This document shows positions 1 through 6,396 of a DNA stretch of 9,272 bases, one piece after another. The notes under the pieces were generated by a model. It saw only the letters and a program-made list of their open reading frames with translations. It did no database searches and was not told the DNA's origin. The stretch lies in NCBI GenBank assembly GCA_001873585.1, contig MNZL01000102.1, positions 1 through 9,272 on the forward strand, given 5' to 3'. Within the stretch, counting starts at the first letter, position 1, and every line of letters begins with the position of its first letter. A program made the translations under genes and the position numbers. This stretch comes from Rhodobacterales bacterium CG2_30_65_12 (GTDB taxonomy: Bacteria; Pseudomonadota; Alphaproteobacteria; Rhodobacterales; Rhodobacteraceae).

Positions 1-50
1 GGGGTTTGCCACCCCCGGACCCCCGGCGAGTATTTTCGCCAAGAAAAAGC
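1..50. repeat. intergenic hairpin motif of Rhodobacterales type
   Basis: This is a C-rich tract followed by a small perfect hairpin, GGCGA (25-29), loop GTATTT, TCGCC (36-40), then AAGAAAAAG. A further GGGG/CCCC arm pair lies at the very edge (1-4 and 12-15). The combination of a CCCCGG-rich segment, an A/T-rich 'GAGTATTTT' core and an 'AAGAAAAAG' tail matches, from memory, a sequence seen repeatedly between genes in Rhodobacterales genomes. Its role is not known to me. It does not have the usual form of an intrinsic terminator, because the T-rich tract lies 5' of the hairpin on the minus strand and an A-rich tract follows it on the plus strand. Only one copy is visible, so the repeat status is inferred. 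Confidence 0.4.
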
Positions 51-345
51 GGAGGCCGGTTTGTTTGATGCGACCGGGATATGTGGTGTGCAATGGTGAC
101 GAGCCGCTTCGGCGGGTGGTTTCGGCGTCAAGGTTAACCGCCGTTAAGGTGAATGCCTATTGAGGTCAACGCCAGAGAGGGCGGCGATGCGTTTGCCGAA
201 GCTGTCCTGTTGGATGGCGCGCGCGTGGGATGTCGTCGGTGCGCCGATTTTTTTGTTGGGTCGGCTGAGGGCGGGCTTGGGTTGCGGCTGGAGGCGTTTA
301 CAAAGGCCTTTGGGGCGGGCGATTCCGGCCCGGAAGAGGTAGCGG
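1..345. other. intergenic region downstream of holA, no convincing gene
   Basis: No gene can be supported here. The region holds a GC-rich hairpin motif at the left edge (annotated separately), an inverted repeat TTAAC-CGCC-GTTAA at 134-147, a run of seven T at 248-254 preceded by a 4-bp stem (TCGG/CCGA, 236-247), and a possible 7-bp stem with one G-U pair at 336-352 that covers the holA stop codon. A plus-strand frame from ATG 153 to the TGA at 360-362 (69 aa) has a possible AAGG ribosome site close to its start and ordinary high-GC codon use. It runs 17 bp into holA antisense and resembles nothing I know. A minus-strand frame stays open from about 380 to the TAA at 144-146 but has no start codon. 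Either could be chance or the remnant of a decayed gene. Confidence 0.6.
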
Positions 346-1368
346 CTACCCCCTTGGCATGAAGGCCAGCCGGATCAGCGCGCGCTCCATCAGCGCGGCG
401 GCGGGCGCGCGCGAGGACGAGCGCAGTTGCAGATCGGTGTCGATCAGCATTTCCAACGCCTCTTCCAGCCGGCGCACGCCCCAGGCCTGGGCCTGGCGAA
501 TCATCCGGTCGCGTGCCTTGAAGTGCACCGGCGGGCGGGCGCGGGCGATGCCCTTGGCCGGGCCTTCGGGATCGCAAGCCGCAAGATGCAGGGTGCGGAA
601 ATGCCGGGTGGCGTTGATGCAAAGCCCCACCGGCTGCACGCCTTGCGCTTCAAGCCGTGCCATCAGGGGGCCCAACTCGGCGAACCGGCCCTCGGCGGTG
701 GCGTGCAGCACGTCGTCCATCTCGGCTTCCGTGGAGGCGGGCGCACAGGCGAGCACGTCGGCGGGGGTGGTCGGTGTGGGATCGCCCAGCTTGTAGAGCC
801 CGAGCTTTTCGATCGTCTGTCGGAAATCGCCGGGATCGAGCGCGCGCGAGAGGTTGGTGATATCGGTCATCGCTTCGGGTGCGATTTGGCCGAGCCCCGC
901 CTTTGCAAGCGTGGCCGCGATCTCTTCCCGAGTCGGCGGATCGTCGTAAATACCTGCTGCGTAAGCGTTTTTGTGGCTCTCGAAATACTTTCGCAGGGCC
1001 GAGCGCGGGGTTAGGGTGCCCGCCGTTACCACCACCGTGGCATCGCCCGCCTGCCAATCGTCCAGCGCCGGGATGATCTGCCTGGCCAGCGTGTCGGTCG
1101 CGTCTTCGATGAAGGCCACGCGCGGGCCGGGGAAGAAGCTTTGCGCCTTGATCGCGTCCGCCAAGCGCGCCGGATCCTTGCGCAGATCGGCGGCGGGAAT
1201 ACGGGTGAGCCGCATTTCCTCTTCGCCTTGCGGGCCGACGAGCCCCGCGATCAGCTCCTGCCGCTTGAGCGCCACGCGCATCGCATCTGCGCCATGGATC
1301 AGCACACCCGTCCGGCCCTGATCGGGCCTGGCAAAGAAGCGGGCGGCGTCGCGCGGCGGGAGCTTCAT
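346..1368 (-). CDS. holA: DNA polymerase III subunit delta (clamp loader)
   Basis: The delta subunit of the clamp-loader complex opens the beta sliding-clamp ring so that it can be placed on primed DNA during replication. The product is 340 aa, about the length of E. coli HolA (343 aa). It has the expected AAA+-like layout without a working ATP site: an N-terminal strand region with 'GVLIHGADAMRV' (residues 21-32), the segment 'SFFPGPRVAFIEDATD' (77-92), a 'TLTPRSALRKYFE' helix (118-130), and 'DPGDFRQTIEKLGLY' (178-192) in the middle lid domain, then a helical collar domain. The ATG at 1366-1368 lies 3 bases after the leuS stop. No strong ribosome site precedes it, which suggests translational coupling to leuS. 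In most Proteobacteria lptE sits between leuS and holA; here it does not. Identity is firm; no defect is seen. Confidence 0.93.
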   Translation of the reverse strand: MKLPPRDAARFFARPDQGRTGVLIHGADAMRVALKRQELIAGLVGPQGEEEMRLTRIPAADLRKDPARLADAIKAQSFFPGPRVAFIEDATDTLARQIIPALDDWQAGDATVVVTAGTLTPRSALRKYFESHKNAYAAGIYDDPPTREEIAATLAKAGLGQIAPEAMTDITNLSRALDPGDFRQTIEKLGLYKLGDPTPTTPADVLACAPASTEAEMDDVLHATAEGRFAELGPLMARLEAQGVQPVGLCINATRHFRTLHLAACDPEGPAKGIARARPPVHFKARDRMIRQAQAWGVRRLEEALEMLIDTDLQLRSSSRAPAAALMERALIRLAFMPRG

Positions 1369-1371
1369 GGA

Positions 1372-3918
1372 TTACGCCACCACGTTGACGATCCGGCCCG
1401 GCACCACGATCACCTTTTTCGGCGCGGCCCCGCCAAGCGCGCGCTGCACCCCGTCGGTGGCCAACGCAAGCGCCTCGATCTGGCTTTTCGCCATATCCTT
1501 GGCCACAGTGATCTCGTCGCGCCGCTTGCCGTTTACCTGGATCGGCAGCGTGACGGTATCGTCAACCAGCAGCGCAGGATCGGCAACCGGCCAGGGTGCG
1601 TTGGCCACCAGGCCTTCGCCGCCGAGACGCGCCCAGATTTCTTCCGCCAGGTGCGGCGTCATCGGCGCCATGAGCTGCGCCATGACCTTCATTGCGGCGC
1701 GCTTTGCCTCGGCCCCGGCGGGCGATTTCGCCAGCGTGTTGGTGAAGGCATAGAGCCGCGCGATCGAGGTGTTGAACAGGAAACCGTCGATGCCCTTGGT
1801 GACCGCGTCAATCGTCTTGTGCATCTCGCGCAGGAGCGCCTCGTCACCCTCGCCCGTGCCGCTCATCCCGGCGATCTCGTCGGCCATGCGCCAGACCCGG
1901 GCGAGGTGCTTGGCCGCCGCCTCGGCGCCGGCGGCCGTCCACTCCACATCGCGCTCCGGCGGGCTGTCGGACATCACGAACCAGCGCGCGGTATCGGCAC
2001 CGTATTGCTGCACGATGTTGACCGGATCGACCACGTTGTTTTTTGACTTCGACATCTTGGCGGAGGGAATCACTTCGACTTGCGCACCAGTGGCTTTCAC
2101 AAAGCCTTTGCCGTCTCGCAAATCGACGTTCTCGGGGTAGTGGTAGACCGGGCGACCTGCATCATCGCGCGTCTGATAGATCGCGTGCGTCACCATGCCT
2201 TGCGTAAACAGCGCGTTGAACGGCTCCTTGCACTTTTCCGGCAAGTGCCCGGTGAGGTGCATCGCGCGGGCGAAGAAACGCGAATAGAGCAGGTGCAGGA
2301 TCGCGTGCTCGATGCCGCCGATATATTGATCGACGTTCATCCAGTACTCCACGTCTTCGGCCACCGTGGGTGTATCGGCGTGCGGATTGGTGAAGCGGGC
2401 ATAATACCACGAGCTGTCGACGAAGGTGTCCATCGTGTCGGTCTCGCGCTGGGCCGGGCCGCCGCAGCTTGGGCAGGTGCAGTGGCGCCAGGACAGGTGG
2501 CGGTCGAGCGGGTTGCCGGGCGTGTCGAAATTCACGTCATCGGGGAGGGTGACGGGGAGGTTTTCTTTTTTCTCCGGCACAGCGCCGCACATGTCGCAAT
2601 GGACGATGGGAATCGGGCAGCCCCAGTAGCGCTGGCGGGAGAGCCCCCAATCGCGCAAGCGGTATTGGGTAACGCCTTTGCCCCAGCCTTGCGCTTCGGC
2701 GAAGCGAATCGTGGCGTCGATGGCGTCTTCGCCAGTCGCCACGTCCAGCCCCGCGAAGTGGTTGACCCATTTCACCTTTTCTGATTTCGGCGGCACGAAA
2801 GCCTCGCGCTCTACCGGCTTGGGCTCGTCGACGGCGAAGAAGGAGTCGACCACTGGCAGGCCATACTTCCGGGCGAAATCAAGGTCGCGCTGGTCATGGG
2901 CAGGGCAGGCAAAGATCGCGCCGGTGCCGTAGTCCATCAAGATGAAGTTGGCGATCCAGACCGGCAGTTGCCAATCAGGATCGAGCGGGTGCGTGACCCG
3001 CAGCCCGGTGTCCATCCCCAGCTTTTCCGCTGTTTCGATTGCTTCCGCCGTGGTGCCGCCCTTGCGGCACTCGGCGACGAAAGCAGCGATCTCGGGGTTC
3101 TCGGCTTCCAGCCGCCGCGCGATCGGGTGATCGGGCGAAATCCCGACAAACGAAGCGCCCATCAGCGTGTCGGGCCGGGTGGTAAACACCTCGATGGCCT
3201 CGCCCTCGCCGACCGGCTGGAACGCAAGGCGCAGGCCCTGGCTCTTGCCAATCCAGTTGGCCTGCATCAGCCGCACCTTTTCCGGCCAGTGCTCCAGCCC
3301 GTCGAGCGCCTCCAGCAGCTCCTCGGAAAAATCGGAGATCTTGAAAAACCACTGGGTAAGCTCGCGCCGCTCCACCTCGGCGCCCGAGCGCCAGCCCTTG
3401 CCGTCGATCACCTGTTCGTTGGCCAGCACGGTCATGTCGACCGGATCCCAGTTGACCACCGCGTTCTTGCGGTAGACCAGGCCCGCCTTCAGCATGTCGA
3501 TAAACATCGCCTGCTGCTGGCCGTAGTATTCGGGATCGCAGGTGGCAAACATCCGGCCCCAGTCGAGCCCGAAGCCGAGCGGCTTCATCTGCGCCACCAT
3601 CGTGTCGATGTTGTCATAGGTCCAGGTTTTAGGATGCCCTCCGCTCGCCATCGCGGCGTTTTCGGCGGGCATTCCGAAGGCGTCAAACCCCATCGGGTGC
3701 AGCACGTTATGCCCGGTGGCCAGCTTGTAGCGCGCCACCACATCGCCCATCGTGTAATTGCGCACATGGCCGATGTGGATGCGGCCTGACGGGTAGGGAA
3801 ACATCTCAAGCACATAATACTTGGGCTTTGCGGTATCGCGCCGCGCCGCGAAGGTGCCGGTTTCATCCCAGGCCTTCTGCCATTTCGGCTCGATAATGCT
3901 TGCGTCGTAGCGCGACAT
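1372..3918 (-). CDS. leuS: leucyl-tRNA synthetase
   Basis: This cytoplasmic class I aminoacyl-tRNA synthetase joins leucine to tRNA-Leu using ATP. The product is 848 aa, close to the E. coli enzyme (860 aa), and looks complete. The Rossmann fold carries the HIGH signature at residues 48-51 ('GRIHIGHVRN'). The CP1 editing domain spans roughly 220-420, with the threonine-rich 'TTRPDTLMG' (246-254) and the 'AHDQRD' segment whose Asp345 matches the editing Asp of E. coli LeuRS. A zinc-binding insertion has Cys441/Cys444 and Cys480/482/485. The KMSKS loop is at 621-625, followed by the anticodon-binding helical domain and a C-terminal domain ending 'VIVVPGRIVNVVA'. The ATG at 3916-3918 has a GGAG ribosome site 6 bases upstream. 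A GC-rich hairpin lies 19 bases before the start. The gene follows the DUF3576 gene and is closely followed by holA. Confidence 0.98.
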   Translation of the reverse strand: MSRYDASIIEPKWQKAWDETGTFAARRDTAKPKYYVLEMFPYPSGRIHIGHVRNYTMGDVVARYKLATGHNVLHPMGFDAFGMPAENAAMASGGHPKTWTYDNIDTMVAQMKPLGFGLDWGRMFATCDPEYYGQQQAMFIDMLKAGLVYRKNAVVNWDPVDMTVLANEQVIDGKGWRSGAEVERRELTQWFFKISDFSEELLEALDGLEHWPEKVRLMQANWIGKSQGLRLAFQPVGEGEAIEVFTTRPDTLMGASFVGISPDHPIARRLEAENPEIAAFVAECRKGGTTAEAIETAEKLGMDTGLRVTHPLDPDWQLPVWIANFILMDYGTGAIFACPAHDQRDLDFARKYGLPVVDSFFAVDEPKPVEREAFVPPKSEKVKWVNHFAGLDVATGEDAIDATIRFAEAQGWGKGVTQYRLRDWGLSRQRYWGCPIPIVHCDMCGAVPEKKENLPVTLPDDVNFDTPGNPLDRHLSWRHCTCPSCGGPAQRETDTMDTFVDSSWYYARFTNPHADTPTVAEDVEYWMNVDQYIGGIEHAILHLLYSRFFARAMHLTGHLPEKCKEPFNALFTQGMVTHAIYQTRDDAGRPVYHYPENVDLRDGKGFVKATGAQVEVIPSAKMSKSKNNVVDPVNIVQQYGADTARWFVMSDSPPERDVEWTAAGAEAAAKHLARVWRMADEIAGMSGTGEGDEALLREMHKTIDAVTKGIDGFLFNTSIARLYAFTNTLAKSPAGAEAKRAAMKVMAQLMAPMTPHLAEEIWARLGGEGLVANAPWPVADPALLVDDTVTLPIQVNGKRRDEITVAKDMAKSQIEALALATDGVQRALGGAAPKKVIVVPGRIVNVVA

Positions 3919-3937
3919 GTTGGTCTCCGGATATGTA

Positions 3938-3962
3938 AACGCCGGGCGAGGGGCCCGGCGTT
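3938..3962 (-). terminator. 9-bp hairpin between the DUF3576 gene and leuS
   Basis: A perfect 9-bp inverted repeat (AACGCCGGG at 3938-3946, CCCGGCGTT at 3954-3962, 7-nt loop) fills the short gap between the lipoprotein stop and the leuS start. In the direction of transcription it is followed by only a short T tract (TTTACATAT) and then the leuS ribosome site. It could be a weak terminator for the upstream gene, an attenuator that lowers read-through into leuS, or an RNA processing or stability element. No leader peptide rich in Leu codons fits in the gap, and nothing resembles a T-box. The hairpin is seen directly; its function is inferred. Confidence 0.5.
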
Positions 3963-3995
3963 GGTGTAGGCAGATGATACCCTGCGGTCCAGTCC

Positions 3996-4505
3996 CTAGA
4001 GCTTGCGGTCCTGGATCCGAAGCTGGCGGGCGCGGGCCAGGATCGCGTCTTCGATCTTGTGGGCGGTTTCCGTTGAGGCTGGCCCGCCGCGCGTCATCAG
4101 CGCCACCTCGATCGAGCGCGCATCGAGCGCCTGATCGCGCACATATACGGTGGCCTTGTAGGCCGCCCCGCCGCCGGGCGGGGTGCCGTAGCCAAACACC
4201 ATCACCCCGGTAAACGGATCGGCGGCCTGCAGCGGCATGAAATTGAGCACGTCGAGCGCGGCGTTCCAGAGGTATTTGTTGACCTCGACGGTGGTGTTGG
4301 GGTTATCGCGGGCCCCGAACAGATCCCAGATCGTCTCGCGGGCGGGTTGAGCGCGCTCGCGCGCCGGGCGTTCGTTGTTAACCTCAACGCTCTGTTGATT
4401 GCCGAAGCCGAACATGTTGCCCAACGTGCCGCCGCCGCTACAGCCCGACAGGGCCAGAAGGCCCGTAACGATGAGCACGCTGGTGGTGATCTGCCCAATG
4501 CGCAT
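3996..4505 (-). CDS. DUF3576 domain lipoprotein, unknown function
   Basis: The product is 169 aa. It begins with a lipoprotein signal peptide: Arg3, a hydrophobic stretch 'SVLIVTGLLAL', and the lipobox 'LSGC' with Cys22 as the lipidated residue. Ser at the next position is compatible with outer-membrane sorting under the E. coli rule. A low-complexity linker (to about residue 55) leads to a domain with 'IWDLFGARDNP', 'VEVNKYLWNAALDVLNFMPL', 'ADPFTGVMVFGYGTPPGG' and a conserved Arg/Asp-rich tail, which I recognise as DUF3576 (PF12100), an alphaproteobacterial family of unknown role. The ATG at 4503-4505 is chosen because it gives a proper signal peptide and has GAGG 7 bases upstream, although the same frame stays open for 577 further codons antisense to the porin and yggS. 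It lies just upstream of leuS, as I recall for its relatives. An envelope role is likely but unproven. Confidence 0.85.
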   Translation of the reverse strand: MRIGQITTSVLIVTGLLALSGCSGGGTLGNMFGFGNQQSVEVNNERPARERAQPARETIWDLFGARDNPNTTVEVNKYLWNAALDVLNFMPLQAADPFTGVMVFGYGTPPGGGAAYKATVYVRDQALDARSIEVALMTRGGPASTETAHKIEDAILARARQLRIQDRKL

Positions 4506-4576
4506 GAGTTTGCCTCGCTCGTATGGTTCTCTCCTTAAGTAACCAACGCCCCAAGTGCGGGCAAGCGTTTTCCCCG

Positions 4577-4589
4577 CCCTATATAAGGG
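4577..4589. promoter_or_regulatory. AT-rich near-palindrome, possible -10 region
   Basis: CCCTATATAAGGG reads almost the same on both strands and stands out from its GC-rich surroundings. TATATA or TATAAG could act as a -10 box for the porin, or TTATAT on the other strand for the lipoprotein gene. Neither direction has a recognisable TTGAC-like -35 at the right distance, so this is only a candidate. Confidence 0.25.
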
Positions 4590-4664
4590 GTTCGCGGCGG
4601 GCCGGGATGGGAGACTGTGGCATAGCTGCACCATACCGAGGCACAAATCCGGGGGCGAAGCTGG

Positions 4665-4676
4665 ATTGCTTGCAAT
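4665..4676. promoter_or_regulatory. short inverted repeat ATTGC-TT-GCAAT
   Basis: Two perfect 5-base arms flank a 2-base centre, 88 bp before the porin start. They sit inside a larger, weaker CCGGGG/CCCCGG arm pair. The size and symmetry fit a dimeric repressor or activator site, but I cannot name a regulator and no second copy is seen in the window. Confidence 0.25.
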
Positions 4677-4706
4677 GACCCCGGGAAAGAGAGAGGAAAC
4701 AGCATA

Positions 4707-4740
4707 CTCAATTCGGATTCCCCTGAATTGAGGTGCACCT
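4707..4740 (+). promoter_or_regulatory. stacked inverted repeats in the porin leader
   Basis: A perfect 8-bp inverted repeat (CTCAATTC at 4707-4714, GAATTGAG at 4725-4732) can extend to 10 pairs with one G-U, leaving a loop of ATTCCC. Its right arm overlaps by two bases a perfect 10-base palindrome AGGTGCACCT (4731-4740). The pair ends 23 bases before the porin ATG and 11 bases before its ribosome site. As RNA, the two structures could compete or protect the 5' end of an abundant mRNA; as DNA, they could be protein sites. The loop also contains a GANTC site (4716-4720), the target of the CcrM methylase of Alphaproteobacteria. The structure is visible; its function is inferred. Confidence 0.45.
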
Positions 4741-4763
4741 TTAGAAAACACGAGGGAAACGAA

Positions 4764-5630
4764 ATGAAAAAGATTCTCCTTGCTTCGACGATCCTGGTGG
4801 GTACCGCCGGTTTCGCCGCTGCTGACACTGCCAACTTCACCTTCTCCGGTGAAGCCGCTGCCGGTTTCGCCTACTCCACCGATGGCGTCATCAGCTTTTC
4901 TACGCCGACCATCTCGGCCGAATTCACCGCCGGCATGATGACCACGACCGACGGCGGTCTGGAAGCAGGCGCTGACATCACCGTCTCGGCTGGTTCGCGC
5001 GGCATGGAAGCCGACAACACCGATCCCGGCTTTGGCCTGGTCACCACCTCGGCCGCTTCGATCTCCGACGCGTCGGTCTACCTGTCGGGTGACTGGGGCA
5101 AGTTCACCATTGCCTACGATCAGAACGCCGCTGCCACCCCCGCCGACGACGAAATCGACTACGGCTACTCGAACACCTGGGGCGACTTCAAAGTTGAAGC
5201 CGAGTACCGCTACTTTGTGGGCGCAGCCAACGACGAAGCTTCGCTGAAAGGCACCTACTCGTTCGGCGATTACGCGGTTTATGCCGGTGTGAACGCCTAC
5301 GAAGCTGGCGGCTGGAGCGTTGACGATATCGATTTCGGTGGGTCTGCCTCCATGTCGGGCTTCTCGCTCGGCGTCGATGCGAACTACGCCCTGTCGCCGG
5401 TGTCGCTCCTGACCTGGAAAGCAACCGCTGGCTACGCCACTGGCCCGTACTCGGTTGAAGTCTTCGTGGAAGACGACGATGGCCTGAACAGCGTCGACTA
5501 CGGCCTCTCGGCTGGCTACGATCTCGGCGGCGGCGTGTCGCTCAATGCGGCCTACATCCACGACAACGACCTGTCGATCATCAACGGCGGCGTCGACATG
5601 ATCACCGCTGGCGTGTCGATGTCCTTCTGA
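4764..5630 (+). CDS. outer-membrane porin, Rhodobacter type
   Basis: The product is 288 aa with a clear Sec signal peptide (Lys2-Lys3, hydrophobic core 'ILLASTILVGTAGFA', cleavage expected after 'AAA' at residue 20), giving a mature protein of about 268 residues that starts 'DTANFTFSGEAAAGF'. Alternating polar/aromatic beta-strand patterns run throughout, Asp/Glu and Gly/Ser are abundant, and the last residue is Phe ('GVSMSF'), the usual C-terminal signal for insertion by the Bam complex. This fits the small trimeric porins of Rhodobacter (about 300 aa, 16 strands), which let small hydrophilic solutes through the outer membrane. The ATG at 4764 is chosen over the in-frame ATG at 4728 because it begins the signal peptide and has GAGGG 7 bases upstream. 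Strong ribosome site, leader structures and a strong terminator suggest a monocistronic, highly expressed gene. The substrate cannot be read from sequence. Confidence 0.9.
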   Translation: MKKILLASTILVGTAGFAAADTANFTFSGEAAAGFAYSTDGVISFSTPTISAEFTAGMMTTTDGGLEAGADITVSAGSRGMEADNTDPGFGLVTTSAASISDASVYLSGDWGKFTIAYDQNAAATPADDEIDYGYSNTWGDFKVEAEYRYFVGAANDEASLKGTYSFGDYAVYAGVNAYEAGGWSVDDIDFGGSASMSGFSLGVDANYALSPVSLLTWKATAGYATGPYSVEVFVEDDDGLNSVDYGLSAGYDLGGGVSLNAAYIHDNDLSIINGGVDMITAGVSMSF

Positions 5631-5654
5631 TCCCACTCGGGATTTGGACCAGCG

Positions 5655-5685
5655 AAGAGCGGGCTTCGGCCCGCTCTTTTCTTTT
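5655..5685 (+). terminator. Rho-independent terminator of the porin gene
   Basis: A perfect 10-bp stem AAGAGCGGGC (5655-5664) and GCCCGCTCTT (5669-5678) closes a TTCG loop with a C-G closing pair, the very stable UUCG tetraloop form. It is followed by a T-rich tract (TTTTCTTTT). It lies 24 bases after the porin stop and 44 bases before yggS, so yggS probably has its own promoter or is fed by read-through. The A-rich left flank is short, so it is best as a plus-strand terminator. Confidence 0.92.
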
Positions 5686-5729
5686 GTGCGCAGCTGTGGT
5701 TTTTCGGGGGCAAACAGGAGTCTACCGCC

Positions 5730-6383
5730 ATGCCGCTTTCCGACATCCTTGACCGCATTCGCAGTGAAGAGGCCCGCACCGGCCGCACGCCCGGCTCGAC
5801 CCGGCTTATCGCCGTCTCGAAAGTGCAGCCACTCGCGCGCGTGGTGGCCGTGCTCGACGAGGGCCACCGGCTGTTTGGCGAGAACAAGGTGCAGGAGGCG
5901 GCCGGGAAATGGCCCGCGCTCAGGGAGAAATATCCCGGTGTCGAGTTGCACCTCATTGGCCCGCTGCAAACCAACAAGGCCCGCCAGGCGATGGAACTGT
6001 TCGACGCGATCGAAACGGTGGACCGCCCCAAGCTCGCCCGCACCATCGCCCGGCTGAAAGGCGAGCTCGGCCATTGCCCGCGCCTGTTTGTTCAGGTCAA
6101 CACCGGCGAGGAGGCGCAGAAAGCCGGCGTCTTTCCCGCCGCGGCCGATGCCTTCATCACCGAATGCCGCAGCCTCGGGCTGGAGATCGAAGGGCTCATG
6201 TGCATTCCGCCGGAAGGCGAAGAACCAAGCCTGCACTTCGCCCTGCTCGCCAAGATCGCCGCGCGCAACGCGATCAACGAGCTGTCCATGGGCATGTCGG
6301 GCGACTTCGAGAAGGCCGTGGCGCAGGGCGCCACATTCGTGCGCGTCGGCTCGGCCATTTTTGGCGAACGCGACGACGGCTGA
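5730..6383 (+). CDS. yggS: YggS/PROSC family PLP-binding protein
   Basis: This cytoplasmic protein binds pyridoxal 5'-phosphate and is thought to balance free PLP and, indirectly, amino-acid pools; it has no established enzyme activity. The product is 217 aa, a little shorter than E. coli YggS (234 aa). The family motifs occur in order on an alanine-racemase-like TIM barrel: 'LIAVSKVQP' with the PLP-linking Lys31, 'FGENKVQEA' (49-57), 'HLIGPLQTNK' (74-83), 'VQVNTGEEAQKAG' (121-133), 'LSMGMSGDF' (185-193) and the phosphate-binding 'VRVGSAIFGER' (204-214). The ATG at 5730 has AGGAG 9 bases upstream. The porin terminator separates it from the porin gene. It converges with the DUF3775 gene across 13 bp with no visible terminator, so 3' ends of the two transcripts may overlap. 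Confidence 0.95.
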   Translation: MPLSDILDRIRSEEARTGRTPGSTRLIAVSKVQPLARVVAVLDEGHRLFGENKVQEAAGKWPALREKYPGVELHLIGPLQTNKARQAMELFDAIETVDRPKLARTIARLKGELGHCPRLFVQVNTGEEAQKAGVFPAAADAFITECRSLGLEIEGLMCIPPEGEEPSLHFALLAKIAARNAINELSMGMSGDFEKAVAQGATFVRVGSAIFGERDDG

Positions 6384-6396
6384 AGCTGTGCGCCGG

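Larger units (their letters stand above)
4506..4763. promoter_or_regulatory. divergent control region between lipoprotein and porin genes
   Basis: These 258 bp separate the starts of the DUF3576 gene and the porin gene, so promoters for both should lie here. No open frame in it looks like a gene. A near-palindrome CCCTATATAAGGG (4577-4589) is the most AT-rich block and could supply a -10 element in either direction, but I find no good -35 hexamer at 16-18 bases on either side. Nearer the porin are the inverted repeats ATTGC-TT-GCAAT (4665-4676), CCGGGG/CCCCGG (4649-4654 and 4679-4684), CTCAATTC/GAATTGAG (4707-4732) and the palindrome AGGTGCACCT (4731-4740). A start site cannot be assigned by eye. 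Confidence 0.5.

Noticed and set aside
134..147. TTAA-N6-TTAA as a CtrA binding site
   Set aside because: The usual CtrA spacing is 7 bases, the site faces no known gene start, and the same bases are explained as a short inverted repeat.
236..254. Plus-strand terminator made of TCGG/CCGA and seven T
   Set aside because: The stem has only 4 bp and no plus-strand gene ends before it.
427..1014. Plus-strand frame of 195 codons
   Set aside because: It is antisense to holA, whose reading is supported by conserved segments; no ribosome site or motif supports the other strand.
1141..3789. Several long plus-strand frames (1141-2046, 2080-2784, 2896-3789)
   Set aside because: They lie antisense to leuS and to the start of holA, carry His/Arg/Gly-rich translations typical of antisense codon bias, and show no family motif.
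3919..3995. T-box or leader-peptide attenuator for leuS
   Set aside because: The gap is only 77 bases, has no T-box sequence and no run of Leu codons; only the plain hairpin is supported.
3996..6236. One minus-strand frame open for 746 codons, spanning the lipoprotein gene and the antisense of the porin and yggS
   Set aside because: Only the last 169 codons (from 4505) look like a protein, with a lipobox and a ribosome site at that start. The rest is antisense to two clear genes, and such open antisense frames are common at high GC.
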